The notes under the pieces were generated by a model that saw only the letters and a list, made by a program, of their open reading frames with translations, made no database searches and had not been told where the DNA came from. Positions 34,131 through 42,924 of a stretch of DNA of 64,000 nt are shown here, piece after piece. The translations under genes were made by a program, and so were the position numbers. Source of the DNA: PALSA-894 sp963757565 (GTDB lineage: Bacteria > Pseudomonadota > Alphaproteobacteria > Rhizobiales > Xanthobacteraceae). Numbering within the stretch: position 1 is the stretch's first letter; each line of letters opens with the position of its first letter. The stretch lies in contig CAVWSB010000006.1 of NCBI GenBank assembly GCA_963757565.1, positions 906,057 to 970,056 on the forward strand, given 5' to 3'.

Positions 34131-34195
34131 CACCCCGGCCTTTTAGCAAGTTGTTTAACGTGGCTTGCAAGCCGACCGGCTCAAATTGACCACGA
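34131..34195 (-). promoter_or_regulatory. SAM-II riboswitch
   Basis: The transcript matches the metA-leader SAM-II class of alphaproteobacteria: GUGGUCAAUUUGAGCCGGUC, then GGCUUGCAAGCCACGUUAAA, then CAACUUGCUAAAAGGC. GGCUUGC and its partner strand form the H-type pseudoknot that encloses S-adenosylmethionine. Placement right after the promoter and before metA supports the call. Confidence 0.93.
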
Positions 34196-34206
34196 CGATG
34201 TCGCAC

Positions 34207-34235
34207 AGATAAGGACACTGCAGAGCCCTCGTCAA
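34207..34235 (-). promoter_or_regulatory. metA promoter
   Basis: TTGACG (34230-34235) and TTATCT (34207-34212) are 17 bases apart on the minus strand. The predicted start near 34200 is directly before the SAM-II aptamer. Confidence 0.75.
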
Positions 34236-34281
34236 GTCTGGGCTGCCGCCCGCCCGTTGCGCCACCGTTTGATTTCGCCTG

Positions 34282-35160
34282 ATGGGCCACATAGAAACGC
34301 CCATCATGGCTAACGCGCCGAAGCCCCCGCTCACCCTCGCCGACCTGCGTCGCGAGATCGATCGCATTGATGAATCGATGCATCGGCTGCTGATGGAGCG
34401 GGGCGACATCATCGACACCCTGATCGCCACCAAGAAGACGGCCGAATCCGGCTCCGCCTTTCGCCCTGCGCGCGAGGCCGACATGATGAAGCGGCTGGTC
34501 GAGCGCCATAAGGGTCTGCTCCCGCTCGACACGGTGGAAAGCATCTGGCGTGTCATCATCGCGACCTTCACCTACGTCCAGGCGCCGTTTTCGGTGCACG
34601 CGGACTTGTCCGCCGGCGAAGCCGCGATGCGAGATACGGCACGCTTCCATTTCGGTTTCACGGTGCCGTTCGTCCCGCACATGGGAACCAGCGGCGTCAC
34701 CGCGGCGATTGCGGCCTCGCGCGGCGACATCGGGCTGGTCCCTGCGGCTGCTGCCTCGGGCGCCTGGTGGAGCGCGCTGGAGGCAAACGACGCGCCGAAA
34801 ATCATTACGCGGCTGCCGTTCGTGGAGCGCGCCGATCACCCGGCCGGGCTGCCGGTGTTCGGCATCGCGCGCCCGAACCCGGATGCGCTGGTGACCGACG
34901 TGGAAACCTGGAGCGTGCGTGTCTCGGGCTGGGGCCCGGCGGTGTCGCGCGCGCTCGATCCATCAACGGAAGTGATCGCCGTGCCGGACCGCGCCTTCGA
35001 CGGGGCGGCGCTGCTCGCCTCGGTGCCGCAGCGCGGGATCAATGCGCTGACCGATCAGTTGGTGGAGGCCGGCGCCTCGGTGCGCTCCAAGGCTCTCGTC
35101 GGCAGCCATGCGAGGCGTTATACCGTCACCGTCGAAGGCGCCCGGCCCGCCGGCCGCTAG
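34282..35160 (+). CDS. Chorismate mutase (AroQ-type) with C-terminal extension
   Basis: Intact 292-residue protein (284 if ATG 34306 is used, giving MANAPKPPLTLADLRREIDR). Residues 20-105 are an AroQ domain: LRREIDRIDESMHRLLMERG, IATKKTAE, FRPAREADMMKRLVERHKG and ESIWRVIIATFTYVQ. It would convert chorismate to prephenate. The remaining 180 residues resemble a periplasmic-binding-like or prephenate-dehydratase-like fold (FGFTVPFVPHMGTSGVTAAI, ASRGDIGLVPAAAASGAWWS), but no dehydratase TRF motif is visible. Position ahead of hisC and tyrC fits tyrosine/phenylalanine synthesis. It is divergent from metA. Confidence 0.85.
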   Translation: MGHIETPIMANAPKPPLTLADLRREIDRIDESMHRLLMERGDIIDTLIATKKTAESGSAFRPAREADMMKRLVERHKGLLPLDTVESIWRVIIATFTYVQAPFSVHADLSAGEAAMRDTARFHFGFTVPFVPHMGTSGVTAAIAASRGDIGLVPAAAASGAWWSALEANDAPKIITRLPFVERADHPAGLPVFGIARPNPDALVTDVETWSVRVSGWGPAVSRALDPSTEVIAVPDRAFDGAALLASVPQRGINALTDQLVEAGASVRSKALVGSHARRYTVTVEGARPAGR

Positions 35161-35162
35161 AG

Positions 35163-35206
35163 CCTGATCCCGAAAAGTGGGTACCGGTTTTCGGACAAGA
35201 TCATGC
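35163..35206. repeat. Dispersed palindromic repeat, family C
   Basis: CCTGATCCCGAAAAGTGGGT continuing to GGTTTTCGGACAAGATCATG, with CCGAAAA/TTTTCGG arms. This unit is very common in Rhizobiales genomes. It lies between the chorismate mutase and hisC genes, inside an apparent operon. Confidence 0.8.
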
Positions 35207-35239
35207 TTGAGATGAAATAGCCCTCCTCCGGAGAGAACG

Positions 35240-36343
35240 ATGTCCGTGTCAGAGCGTCCGCAACCGCGTCCCGGCGTGCTCAAGATCCAGGCCTACGTGC
35301 CGGGCAAGAGCAGCGCGCCGGGCGTCGCGAAGGTCTTCAAGCTTTCGTCCAACGAGACGCCGCTCGGCGCGAGCGCCAAGGCGATGGAAGCCTATGCGGC
35401 AATCGGCAAGCATCTGGAAGATTATCCCGACGGCGCTTCGACGGACTTGCGCGAGGCGATCGGAAAGACGCTTGGGCTCGATCCGAGCCGCATTGTCTGC
35501 GGCGCGGGTTCCGACGACATTCTCAATCTGCTGGCGCGCGCTTACCTGAAGGACGGCGACGAGGCGATCCACACCACGCATGGCTTTCTGGTTTATCCGA
35601 TCGCAACGCTCGGCGCGGGCGCGACGCCCGTGGTGGCGGCCGAAAAGGATTTCACCGCCGACGTCGACGCGATCCTCGCCAAGGTCACCGAGCGCACCAA
35701 GATCGTGTTCCTGGCGAACCCGAACAATCCGACCGGCACCTACATTCCGTTCGATGAGGTCAAGCGCCTGCATGCCGGTCTGCCGAAGCACGTGCTGCTG
35801 GTGATCGATGCGGCCTATGCGGAATACGTGCGCAGGAACGACTACGAGTCCGGCATCGAACTGGTCGCGACCTCCGAGAACGTCGTGATGACGCGGACGT
35901 TCTCGAAAATCTACGGCCTCGCGGGGCTGCGCCTCGGCTGGCTCTACGGGCCGGCGCATGTCGTCGACGCACTCAATCGTATTCGCGGGCCGTTCAATGT
36001 CGGCGCGCCGTCGATCGCGGCCGGCGTCGCTGCGATCTCGGATGCGGCGCATGTCGAGAGCGCGCGCCAGCACAATGAGAAGTGGCTGGCGTGGACCAGC
36101 GAGGAGATCGCCAAGCTCGGTCTGAAAGTAACGCCGAGCGTCGGCAACTTCATCCTGATCCACTTTCCCGAAACGAAGGGCAAGACCGCCAGCGAGGCCG
36201 ACGCGCTGCTCACCTCGCGCGGCGCGGTCCTGCGCGCCGTGAAGGCGTATCACCTGCCGAACGCTCTGCGCATGACCATCGGCACCGAGGACGCAAACCG
36301 GCTGGTGGTGAAGACGCTCGCCGAGTTCATGGGGAAAAAGTGA
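35240..36343 (+). CDS. hisC: Histidinol-phosphate aminotransferase-type enzyme (HisC)
   Basis: Intact 367-residue class I/II pyridoxal-phosphate aminotransferase. Motifs in order are KLSSNETPLGAS, IVCGAGSDDILNLLARAY, FLANPNNPTGTYI, LVIDAAYAEYV (Asp-x-x-Tyr) and VMTRTFSKIYGLAGLRLGW with the Schiff-base Lys. The reaction is transamination of imidazole-acetol phosphate in histidine synthesis; in this context, next to chorismate mutase and tyrC, it probably also or mainly works on prephenate or 4-hydroxyphenylpyruvate. The stop TGA overlaps the GTG start of tyrC, showing translational coupling. Confidence 0.92.
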   Translation: MSVSERPQPRPGVLKIQAYVPGKSSAPGVAKVFKLSSNETPLGASAKAMEAYAAIGKHLEDYPDGASTDLREAIGKTLGLDPSRIVCGAGSDDILNLLARAYLKDGDEAIHTTHGFLVYPIATLGAGATPVVAAEKDFTADVDAILAKVTERTKIVFLANPNNPTGTYIPFDEVKRLHAGLPKHVLLVIDAAYAEYVRRNDYESGIELVATSENVVMTRTFSKIYGLAGLRLGWLYGPAHVVDALNRIRGPFNVGAPSIAAGVAAISDAAHVESARQHNEKWLAWTSEEIAKLGLKVTPSVGNFILIHFPETKGKTASEADALLTSRGAVLRAVKAYHLPNALRMTIGTEDANRLVVKTLAEFMGKK

Positions 36344-37299
36344 GTCCCGTCGTCGACAAGCTCGCGCTGATCGGCGTTGGGCTGATCGGCGGCTCGATCG
36401 CGCGTGCAGCGCGCGAATACGGCGCAGCGCGCCAGATCGTTGCGACCGCGCGCAGCGAGGTAACGCGCAAGCGCGTGGTCGAACTCGGGATCGCGGACCA
36501 GGTGGTCGCGACCAACGCCGAGGCCGTGAAGGATGCAGACCTCGTCATCGTCTGCATTCCGGTCGGCGCGAGCGGGCCGGTCGCAGCCGAGATCGCCGCC
36601 TCGCTCAAGCCAGGCGCGATCGTGTCGGATGTCGGCTCGGTCAAGGGCGCGGTGCTCAAAGACATGGCGCCGCATATTCCGAAGGGCGTGAACCTCATTC
36701 CGGCGCATCCTGTGGCGGGCACGGAGAACTCCGGACCGGATTCAGGCTTCCCCGAGTTGTTCGTCAATCGCTGGTGCATCCTGACGCCGCCCGAGGGCGC
36801 GGATGCGGATGCGGTCGAGAAGCTGAAAGCCTTCTGGAGCGCTCTCGGTGCCAATGTCGAGGTGATGACCGCGGAACACCACGACATGGTGCTGGCAATC
36901 ACCAGCCATCTGCCGCACCTGATCGCCTACACGATCGTCGGCACCGCAGAGGAATTCTCCGCCGTGTCGCGCTCCGAGGTGCTGAAGTTTTCCGCCGGCG
37001 GCTTTCGCGATTTCACCCGCATCGCGGCGTCCGACCCCACGATGTGGCGCGACGTGTTCCTGCACAACAAGGACGCCGTGCTGGAGATGCTGGCGCAGTT
37101 CAGCGAGGATCTCGCCAAGCTCACGCGCGCGATGCGGCGCGGCGATGGCGACACGCTGTTCGAGCATTTCTCGCGCACGCGGGCGATCCGCCGCGGGATC
37201 GTGCAGATCGGGCAGGATTCCGCCGCGCCAGACTTCGGCCGCGCCCATCCGGCGAAGGTGGCCGCGCCGATCGCGCGGCCTTATGCGGCGGACGAATAG
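36340..37299 (+). CDS. tyrC: Prephenate/arogenate dehydrogenase family protein
   Basis: Intact 319-residue dehydrogenase starting at GTG 36340. The NAD-binding motif LALIGVGLIGGSIARAA is at residues 8-24; later come IVSDVGSVKGAVL, LIPAHPVAGTENSGPDSG with the catalytic His, VMTAEHHDMVLAITSHLPH and GGFRDFTRIAASDPTMW, all typical of the TyrA/TyrC family. It oxidatively decarboxylates prephenate and/or arogenate toward tyrosine. No regulatory ACT domain is attached. It overlaps the hisC stop by four bases. The symbol tyrC is given by analogy with cyclohexadienyl dehydrogenases. Confidence 0.9.
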   Translation: MSPVVDKLALIGVGLIGGSIARAAREYGAARQIVATARSEVTRKRVVELGIADQVVATNAEAVKDADLVIVCIPVGASGPVAAEIAASLKPGAIVSDVGSVKGAVLKDMAPHIPKGVNLIPAHPVAGTENSGPDSGFPELFVNRWCILTPPEGADADAVEKLKAFWSALGANVEVMTAEHHDMVLAITSHLPHLIAYTIVGTAEEFSAVSRSEVLKFSAGGFRDFTRIAASDPTMWRDVFLHNKDAVLEMLAQFSEDLAKLTRAMRRGDGDTLFEHFSRTRAIRRGIVQIGQDSAAPDFGRAHPAKVAAPIARPYAADE

Positions 37300-37308
37300 T
37301 CCACGGTT

Positions 37309-37409
37309 GTCATCCCGGCCGAGCGAAGCGAGAGCCGGGACCCATACTCACAACAAATGGAGTGAGGGAGAGATGGATCCCGGATCGGCCTTTGGCCGTC
37401 CGGGATGAC
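37309..37409. repeat. Dispersed palindromic repeat, family B (copy 2)
   Basis: Begins GTCATCCCGGCCGAGCGAAG and ends CCGTCCGGGATGAC, the same outer arms as the unit at 30959-31072, but with a different core. It fills the gap between convergent tyrC and the CrtI-like gene, so it may serve as a bidirectional terminator. Confidence 0.78.
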
Positions 37410-37411
37410 AG

Positions 37412-39011
37412 TCAGTGCTTCTTCAAATCCCGCAATATCTCCCTTGCGGCATTGTGCCCGGGCAATCCCGTGACGCCGCCGCCGGGATGCGTGCCGGACC
37501 CGCACATGTAGAGGCCCGGCAGTGGCCCGCGATAATCCGCATGTCCGAGCATCGGGCGCGCCGAGAACATCTGTCCCAGATCGAGCGCGCCGTGGAAGAT
37601 GTCGCCCCCGACGAGCCCGAAGGTACGCTCCAGATCCAGCGGCGAGAAAATCTGCCGTCCCAGGACGGATGCCTTGAAGTTCGGCGCATAACGATCGACC
37701 GTGTCGACCATCAGATCGGCGACCGCCTCGCGATGATCGTCCCACGATTTGCCATCCGGCAATTCCGGCGCGACGTGCTGGCAGAACAGGCTCGCAACAT
37801 GCTGGCCCTTCGGCGCGAGCGTGTCGTCGAGCGTGGATGAAATCACCAATTCGACGACGGGCTTCTTCGACCAGCCATGCGTGCGCGCGTCGAAATAGGC
37901 CTGCTCCATGTAGGCAAAGGCTCGGCGCGATCAGGATGCCGGAGGTGTGATGGTCGGCGAGGTCGCGGCCCGGCAGGCAGGTGAAGTCCGGGCAGTTCGG
38001 CGAGCGCCACGTTCATGCGGAACGAGCCGGAGCCGCAACGCCATTTCGCGATGCGCTGCGTTGAATGATGGCGGCAGCAGCGCAGGATCAAGCAGCACAC
38101 CGTAGAGCAGTTTCGGGTTGAGATTGGAGATGACGGCGCGGGCGCGGATCGCCTCGCCTCCTTCCGTCACGACGCCGACCGCCCGGTCCTCCTCCACGAG
38201 GATTTCGCGAACGCCGCTATTCACGCGGATTTCCGCGCCGTGCTCTGCGGCGGCTTTCGCCATCGCCTGCGTGATCGCCCCCATGCCGCCGATGGCGTGG
38301 CCCCACTGCCCCTTCTTGCCGTTCACCTCGCCGAAGCAATGATGCAGCAGCACATAGGCCGAACCCGGCGCATACGGGCTCGCATAATTTCCGACGATGC
38401 CGTCCCAGCCGTATGCTGCCTTGATCGGATCGCTCTCGAACCAGTGGTCGAGATAGTCGCCGGCCGAATTGGTGAAGAGATCGAGCAACTCGCGTTGCAG
38501 GTCCAGCCCAAGATGGCGCAGGCGGTTCGCGATGCGGCCCGACTTGATGAGTTCGGAAATCGCGGCGAACGGATGTCCCTCAACGACATTGGGCGGCGTT
38601 TCCAGCGCAAGCGCGCGCAGCACATCGGCGACTGCTTCAAGCCGCGCCGAATAGGCGTCGACCCTCTCGGCGTCGCGCGTGGAAAACTTCGCGACCTCGT
38701 CGCGCGTCCTGCCGCCGCCGGTTTTCAGATAATGCCCGTCATCCAGCGGGAGGAAATTCGCAATGCGCCGCTCGACGATGCGCAGGCCATGTTCGGCAAG
38801 CCGCAGGTCTGCGATCACCTTCGGGTGAGAGCAGCGAGACCGTGTAGGACGCGACCGAGTTGCGAAAGCCGGGATGAAACTCTTCCGTGACGGCGGCGCC
38901 GCCCACGACAGAGCGCCGCTCCAGCACCACCACCTTGCGCCCAGCCATCGCCAGATAGGCGGCGCAGGTCAGGCCGTTGTGCCCGCCGCCGATGATGACC
39001 GCGTCGTACAT
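37412..39011 (-). CDS. Phytoene desaturase (CrtI)-like FAD-dependent oxidoreductase (frameshifted)
   Basis: About 530 residues. The FAD Rossmann motif YDAVIIGGGHNGLTCAAYLA is at the N-terminus, followed by VVVLERRSVVGGAAVTEEF. The middle has YGWDGIVGNYASPYAPGSAY and GGMGAITQAMAKAAAEHGAE, and the C-terminus GLYMCGSGTHPGGGVTGLPG matches the CrtI-type FAD-binding end. Frame changes lie near 38820, 38020 and 37925. No other carotenoid gene is nearby, and this subfamily (PYROXD2-like) is widespread in non-pigmented bacteria, so carotenoid synthesis should not be assumed. It lies 9 bases after the DUF2125 gene on the same strand. Confidence 0.85.
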
Positions 39012-39020
39012 GGAGAAAGT

Positions 39021-40153
39021 CTAGAACGCCGCCGGCACCTGTCCGAGCGGAATCGGACCGAACGACGCATTGCCGTCGGTGAAGCGCACCGGCACCGCGA
39101 CGCCACGCTTGCCCTCGATCTCGACCGGCTGTCCGAGCAGCGCGAGCAGTCCGGCCTGGATTGTTTGTGCCTGCGGCGCGAGGCGCGCGCCAAGTCCCGG
39201 CACCGCGCGATCGATCGCATTGAGCGCGGGCGCGGCGCGGTCAAGGCTGAGCGGAGCGCCCTTCTGCGAACCGTTCATGGCTGGGAGGAATTTTTCCAGA
39301 CCCGCGACGCTCAATCGCAGCGCGCCGTCGAGCCGTCCCGCCTGGGTGAGCGCGAGCGTTCCGGTCGCGGTCGCGAGCGTCTCGCCTTGCGCAATGCGTG
39401 AGCTCTGGAGTTCGAAGCGGCCGCCAGCCTGCTGCCATTCGCGCAAGCGCACCGCGAGCGGCTTCACGGCCAGGTCCTTCATGCCGTGCAGCACAGCCAG
39501 CATGTCGGCGTCGACCGGCTCGCGCGCATAGGGACTTAAAGCCTGCGCCGACGCACCCTTGAGATTCACCGCGAGGTCGATCGCCGGATTGTTCGGCCAC
39601 GAGCCGAACTGCATGCGCCCGTGAAATTCGGCGTGCTTCGCGTCAAACAGCGGCGGGTTACCCGGTGCGGCGCCGGTGAACTTCAATTCATCGACCGCGA
39701 TCGAAGCGCGGTCGGGCGCGTCCGGGGTTCCGCGCACACTCGCCTGCGCCAGCGTCCACGAGGCGGTCGCGTAAGGCGGTTGCCCGGATCGGCCGCGGTC
39801 AGCGGGCCGGTGAATTCCGCGATCAACGCCTTCGGATCCCACACCTGCGCGACCACGAGAATGCGTTTCACCTTCAACGAAATCGGTGGCTGGGCGTCCT
39901 TCAGTTCCACGGCGACGTCGGCGCAATCCACCTCGATGCGGAACGGGAAACCTCCGACGGTCTGCGTGCCGCAGGTGAACGCGCGCCCGGCCTTGGCCTG
40001 CTGCGCCTGCCACGCGTCGATGCGTACTTTCGCTTCGCCCGCCGCGTAGTACCAAAAGCCGCACCACAGCGCGCCAAGCACCAGCACGAGGATCAGCGGT
40101 GTGGCGATGAGCCACGGCCGGCGGCGTGGCGCGAGGTCGTCGTGATACGTCAT
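39021..40153 (-). CDS. DUF2125 domain-containing protein (frameshifted)
   Basis: About 375 residues. A single N-terminal anchor (RRPWLIATPLILVLVLGALW) is followed by GFWYYAAGEAKVRIDAWQ, a pattern constant in alphaproteobacterial DUF2125 proteins. The rest is a long beta-rich periplasmic domain (FTCGTQTVGGFPFRIEVDCA, SYGPIPL-like end FGPIPLGQVPAAF). One indel lies near 39780. Function is unknown. The N-terminal Cys in TCGT and another in DCADV may form a disulfide. It could be related to envelope lipid or surface assembly, but nothing here shows that. Confidence 0.83.
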
Positions 40154-40305
40154 GGCGGCTCGTCTGTTGCGATGGGCGCGGCTTGGCCGGGCGTTGTGGC
40201 CCTATCAAGGCGGTCTGTCGGCTAGGCTTGTAGCAAGGCGGCTTGCGGATTGCACCGCGCCCCTGTTAGGCGAGCGGGCCGGCCTCTTTCCTTCGCGCGT
40301 TGGAC

Positions 40306-40869
40306 ATGCAGCTCGACATCGAACACCTGAACGAAGACCTGTGGGTGTTCGGCTATGGCTCGCTGATCTGGCGGCCAGACTTCGACTATGTGGAACGCCG
40401 ACCCGCGCGGCTGATCGGCGCGCACCGGGCGCTGTGCGTGTTCAGCCATGTGCATCGCGGCACGCCGGAACGGCCCGGCCTGGTGCTCGGGCTCGATCTC
40501 GGCGGCGCCTGCCGTGGCGTGGCGTATCGTGTGACCGCGAAGAAGCGCGCCGAGGTGATCGCCTATCTGCGTGGGCGCGAGCAGGTCACCAGCGTCTACC
40601 GCGAGGTCCTACGCTCGGTCACGCTGCTGACCGAACCGGCGCGCCGTGTCACCGCGCTCATCTACATGATCGACCGCGGGCACATCCAGTATGCGGGCCG
40701 TCTCGGCCTCGCCGAGCAATTGCATCTGGTACGACAGGGACATGGTCAGTCCGGCCCGAACCGCGATTACGTGCTGGCGACTGTGCAGGCGCTGGAATCG
40801 CTCGGCCTGTTCGACCGTGACCTGCATCTACTCGCCGAAAAGCTGCGCGGCGGGCAGGAGAAGGCGTGA
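40306..40869 (+). CDS. Gamma-glutamylcyclotransferase (ChaC-like)
   Basis: Intact 187-residue protein. The fold signature LWVFGYGSLIWRPDFDY is at residues 11-27, followed by RALCVFSHVHRGTPERPGL and AYRVTAKKRAEVIAYLRGRE; the catalytic Glu is expected in the LRGRE region. Further on are TALIYMIDRGHIQYAG and GQSGPNRDYVLATVQAL, both ChaC-type. It would release 5-oxoproline from gamma-glutamyl peptides such as glutathione. ATG 40306 is preferred to the TTG six bases earlier. It is followed by a palindromic repeat and a convergent CoA-transferase gene. Confidence 0.9.
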   Translation: MQLDIEHLNEDLWVFGYGSLIWRPDFDYVERRPARLIGAHRALCVFSHVHRGTPERPGLVLGLDLGGACRGVAYRVTAKKRAEVIAYLRGREQVTSVYREVLRSVTLLTEPARRVTALIYMIDRGHIQYAGRLGLAEQLHLVRQGHGQSGPNRDYVLATVQALESLGLFDRDLHLLAEKLRGGQEKA

Positions 40870-40887
40870 CAATCACCGCCTCCCGTT

Positions 40888-40966
40888 CCGCTCGTCCCCG
40901 CGAAAGCGACCCCGGGGCCTAGGCATGCAGGAAGAGCCGGATTCCCGCTTTCGCGGGAATGAGCGG
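40888..40966. repeat. Dispersed palindromic repeat, family A (copy 2)
   Basis: CCGCTCGTCCCCGCGAAAGC opens and CCCGCTTTCGCGGGAATGAG closes the unit, with a degenerate middle. It shares outer sequences with 11261-11334 and again sits in an intergenic gap, here between convergent genes. Confidence 0.75.
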
Positions 40967-40978
40967 GCCTGCCCGACG

Positions 40979-42157
40979 CTAGATCACGCCGCGCGCGCGC
41001 AAGCCCGCGATGGTCGTCGCATCACGGCCGAGGCTCGCCATGATCGCGTCGGTGTGCTCGCCAAGCTCCGGCGTCGCCCGGTATTCGTCCGGCTGCGGAG
41101 CCTTGGTCAGCGTGATCGGCTGGCCCACCACCTTGATGTCGCCCAGTTGCGCCTGATGCACGCGCCTTGCGATGCCGAGATGCTGCACCTGCGGCTCCGC
41201 GAAGGTCTGATCGATGGAGTTGATCGGGCCGCAGGGCACGCCCGCGTCGTTCAGCAGGTTCACCCATTCGGCGCTAGGCTTGCCCCTGGTGACCGCACCG
41301 ATCCGCTCGTTCAGCGCCTTGCGATTGCGCGAGCGCAACTCGCCGGTCGCGTGCTCGGGATTCGACAGAAGCTCCGGAGCGCCGGCCGCCTCGCAGAAGC
41401 GAGCCCAGAGCCGCTCGCCCGAAGCCGCAATGTTGATGTAGCCGTCCGCGGTCGGAAACACGCCGGTCGGGATCGCGGTCGGATGATCGTTGCCCGCCTG
41501 CTTCGCGACCTCGCCGGAAATCAGCCAGCGCGCCGCCTGGAAATCGAGCATGAAGATTTCGGATTCGATCAGCGAGGTGTGGACCCATTGCCCGACGCCG
41601 ATCTGCTCGCGCTGCATCAACGCCAGCAGCACCGCCTGGAACAGAAACAGCCCGGCCGTCAGGTCGGCGATCGGGATGCCGACGCGCATCGGACCGCGCC
41701 CCGGTTCGCCGGTGATCGACATCAGACCACCCATCCCCTGCGCTATCTGATCGACGCCCGGCCGGTTCGCATCAGGTCCGTCCTGACCGAAGCCCGAGAT
41801 GCTGCCGTAGACGATGCGCGGATTGACCGCGGCGACCGCCTCGTAATCGATGCGCAGGCGGTGCTTCACGTCGGAGCGATAGTTCTCGATCACCACGTCG
41901 GCGCTTTTGCACAGATCGAGGAAGATCGCCCGCCCCTCCTCGCTCTTGAGGTTCAGCGTCATGTTGAGCTTGTTGCGGTGCAGGTTCTGATAGTCGGGAC
42001 TGAGCCGGTTGGCGCCGGTCGCCTCACCTTTCGGCCCGCCCGGGATTTCGATCTTGATGACCTTCGCGCCCCAGTCGGCAAGCTGCCGCGCGCAGGTCGG
42101 GCCGGCGCGGTGCAGCGTCAGATCGAGGACTGTGAGGTGTTCGAGCGGCAGCGCCAT
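40979..42157 (-). CDS. CaiB/BaiF family CoA-transferase
   Basis: Intact 392-residue family III CoA-transferase. The N-terminus has LEHLTVLDLTLHRAGPTCAR and LADWGAKVIKIEIPGGPKG. Further motifs are ADVVIENYRSDVKHRL, VYGSISGFGQDGPDANRPG and VDQIAQGMGGLMSITGEPG, where the Asp before QIAQ is the predicted nucleophile. VGQWVHTSLIESEIFMLDF and GVPCGPINSIDQTF follow. Such enzymes move CoA between carboxylic acids, for example formyl-CoA:oxalate or carnitine derivatives. The substrate is not readable. It lies 45 bases downstream of the plsC-like gene. Confidence 0.92.
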   Translation of the reverse strand: MALPLEHLTVLDLTLHRAGPTCARQLADWGAKVIKIEIPGGPKGEATGANRLSPDYQNLHRNKLNMTLNLKSEEGRAIFLDLCKSADVVIENYRSDVKHRLRIDYEAVAAVNPRIVYGSISGFGQDGPDANRPGVDQIAQGMGGLMSITGEPGRGPMRVGIPIADLTAGLFLFQAVLLALMQREQIGVGQWVHTSLIESEIFMLDFQAARWLISGEVAKQAGNDHPTAIPTGVFPTADGYINIAASGERLWARFCEAAGAPELLSNPEHATGELRSRNRKALNERIGAVTRGKPSAEWVNLLNDAGVPCGPINSIDQTFAEPQVQHLGIARRVHQAQLGDIKVVGQPITLTKAPQPDEYRATPELGEHTDAIMASLGRDATTIAGLRARGVI

Positions 42158-42202
42158 GTTGCTTTTCTCCCCGGCTGGCGGCGCGATCCTCGACTGAAAT
42201 CC

Positions 42203-42921
42203 TCAGGCCCGCAACTGTCTCTCCCCCTCGGCGATCAACCGCGCGGTCGCGGCCTCGATGTCGTTTTGCAAGCGAGCCGCGAAGCTTTCGCGATCAAGCC
42301 CGGGCGGGATCGGATCGAGCACTTCCAGCAAGATCGTGCCGGGGAATAGCGAAGGAATCTGCGGCGCGGCCAGAACACACCGGAATTGAGCGCGACCGGC
42401 ACGCACGGCACGTCCGCCGCCGCATAGAGATTGGCGAGCCCGCCTTTGTAGGCGGGCGGTGCGCCGGGCGCTGTGCGCGTGCCCTCCGGAAAAATGACGA
42501 TCTGCCGGCCGCGTGCGAGTTCAGCGCGGGCACGCGCGATCGTGCCCGCCACCGCGTGCGCGGCGATCGACAGGCACCATGTCGGGCTTCCACAGATACC
42601 AGCCGAACAGCGGAATCCACATCAGCTCGCGCTTGAGGATATAGGCCGGGTTGTCGAACAGCGTGAGCAGCGCGCAGGTCTCCCACACCGACTGGTGTTT
42701 TGCGCCGACCAGCAGCGCGCCGGGCGGGATTTTGCGCCGACCGCGGTATTCGAAGGCGATGCCCGCGACGGGAAGCAGCGCGTTGCTGGTGTGGCCCCCG
42801 ATTTCGCCAGCGCCATCAAGACCCTGCGCGGCAGCGTGAAAGTCGGTATCGCGGCAATGATGTGCAGAACGAGATTAACGTAGAACAGGACGTTGAACGC
42901 GACCGAACGCAGCGCGCGCAT
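42203..42921 (-). CDS. 1-acyl-sn-glycerol-3-phosphate acyltransferase (PlsC-like, frameshifted)
   Basis: About 240 residues. The membrane-associated N-terminus is VAFNVLFYVNLVLHIIAAIP. Motif I is AKHQSVWET (HxxxxE rather than the commoner HxxxxD, usual in alphaproteobacterial PlsC), and motif III is IVIFPEGTRTAPG, followed by VPCVPVALNSGVFW. The end is FAARLQNDIEAATARLIAEG. Frame changes fall near 42800, 42560 and 42370. It would acylate lysophosphatidic acid in phospholipid synthesis. It is last in the ftsE-ftsX-ydcF-plsC series; the start codon is three bases after the preceding stop. Confidence 0.87.
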
Positions 42922-42924
42922 GGT

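Noticed and set aside
37412..39011. Carotenoid biosynthesis assignment for the CrtI-like gene
   Set aside because: No crtB, crtE or cyclase genes are nearby, and this subgroup occurs in non-pigmented bacteria; only the family was reported.
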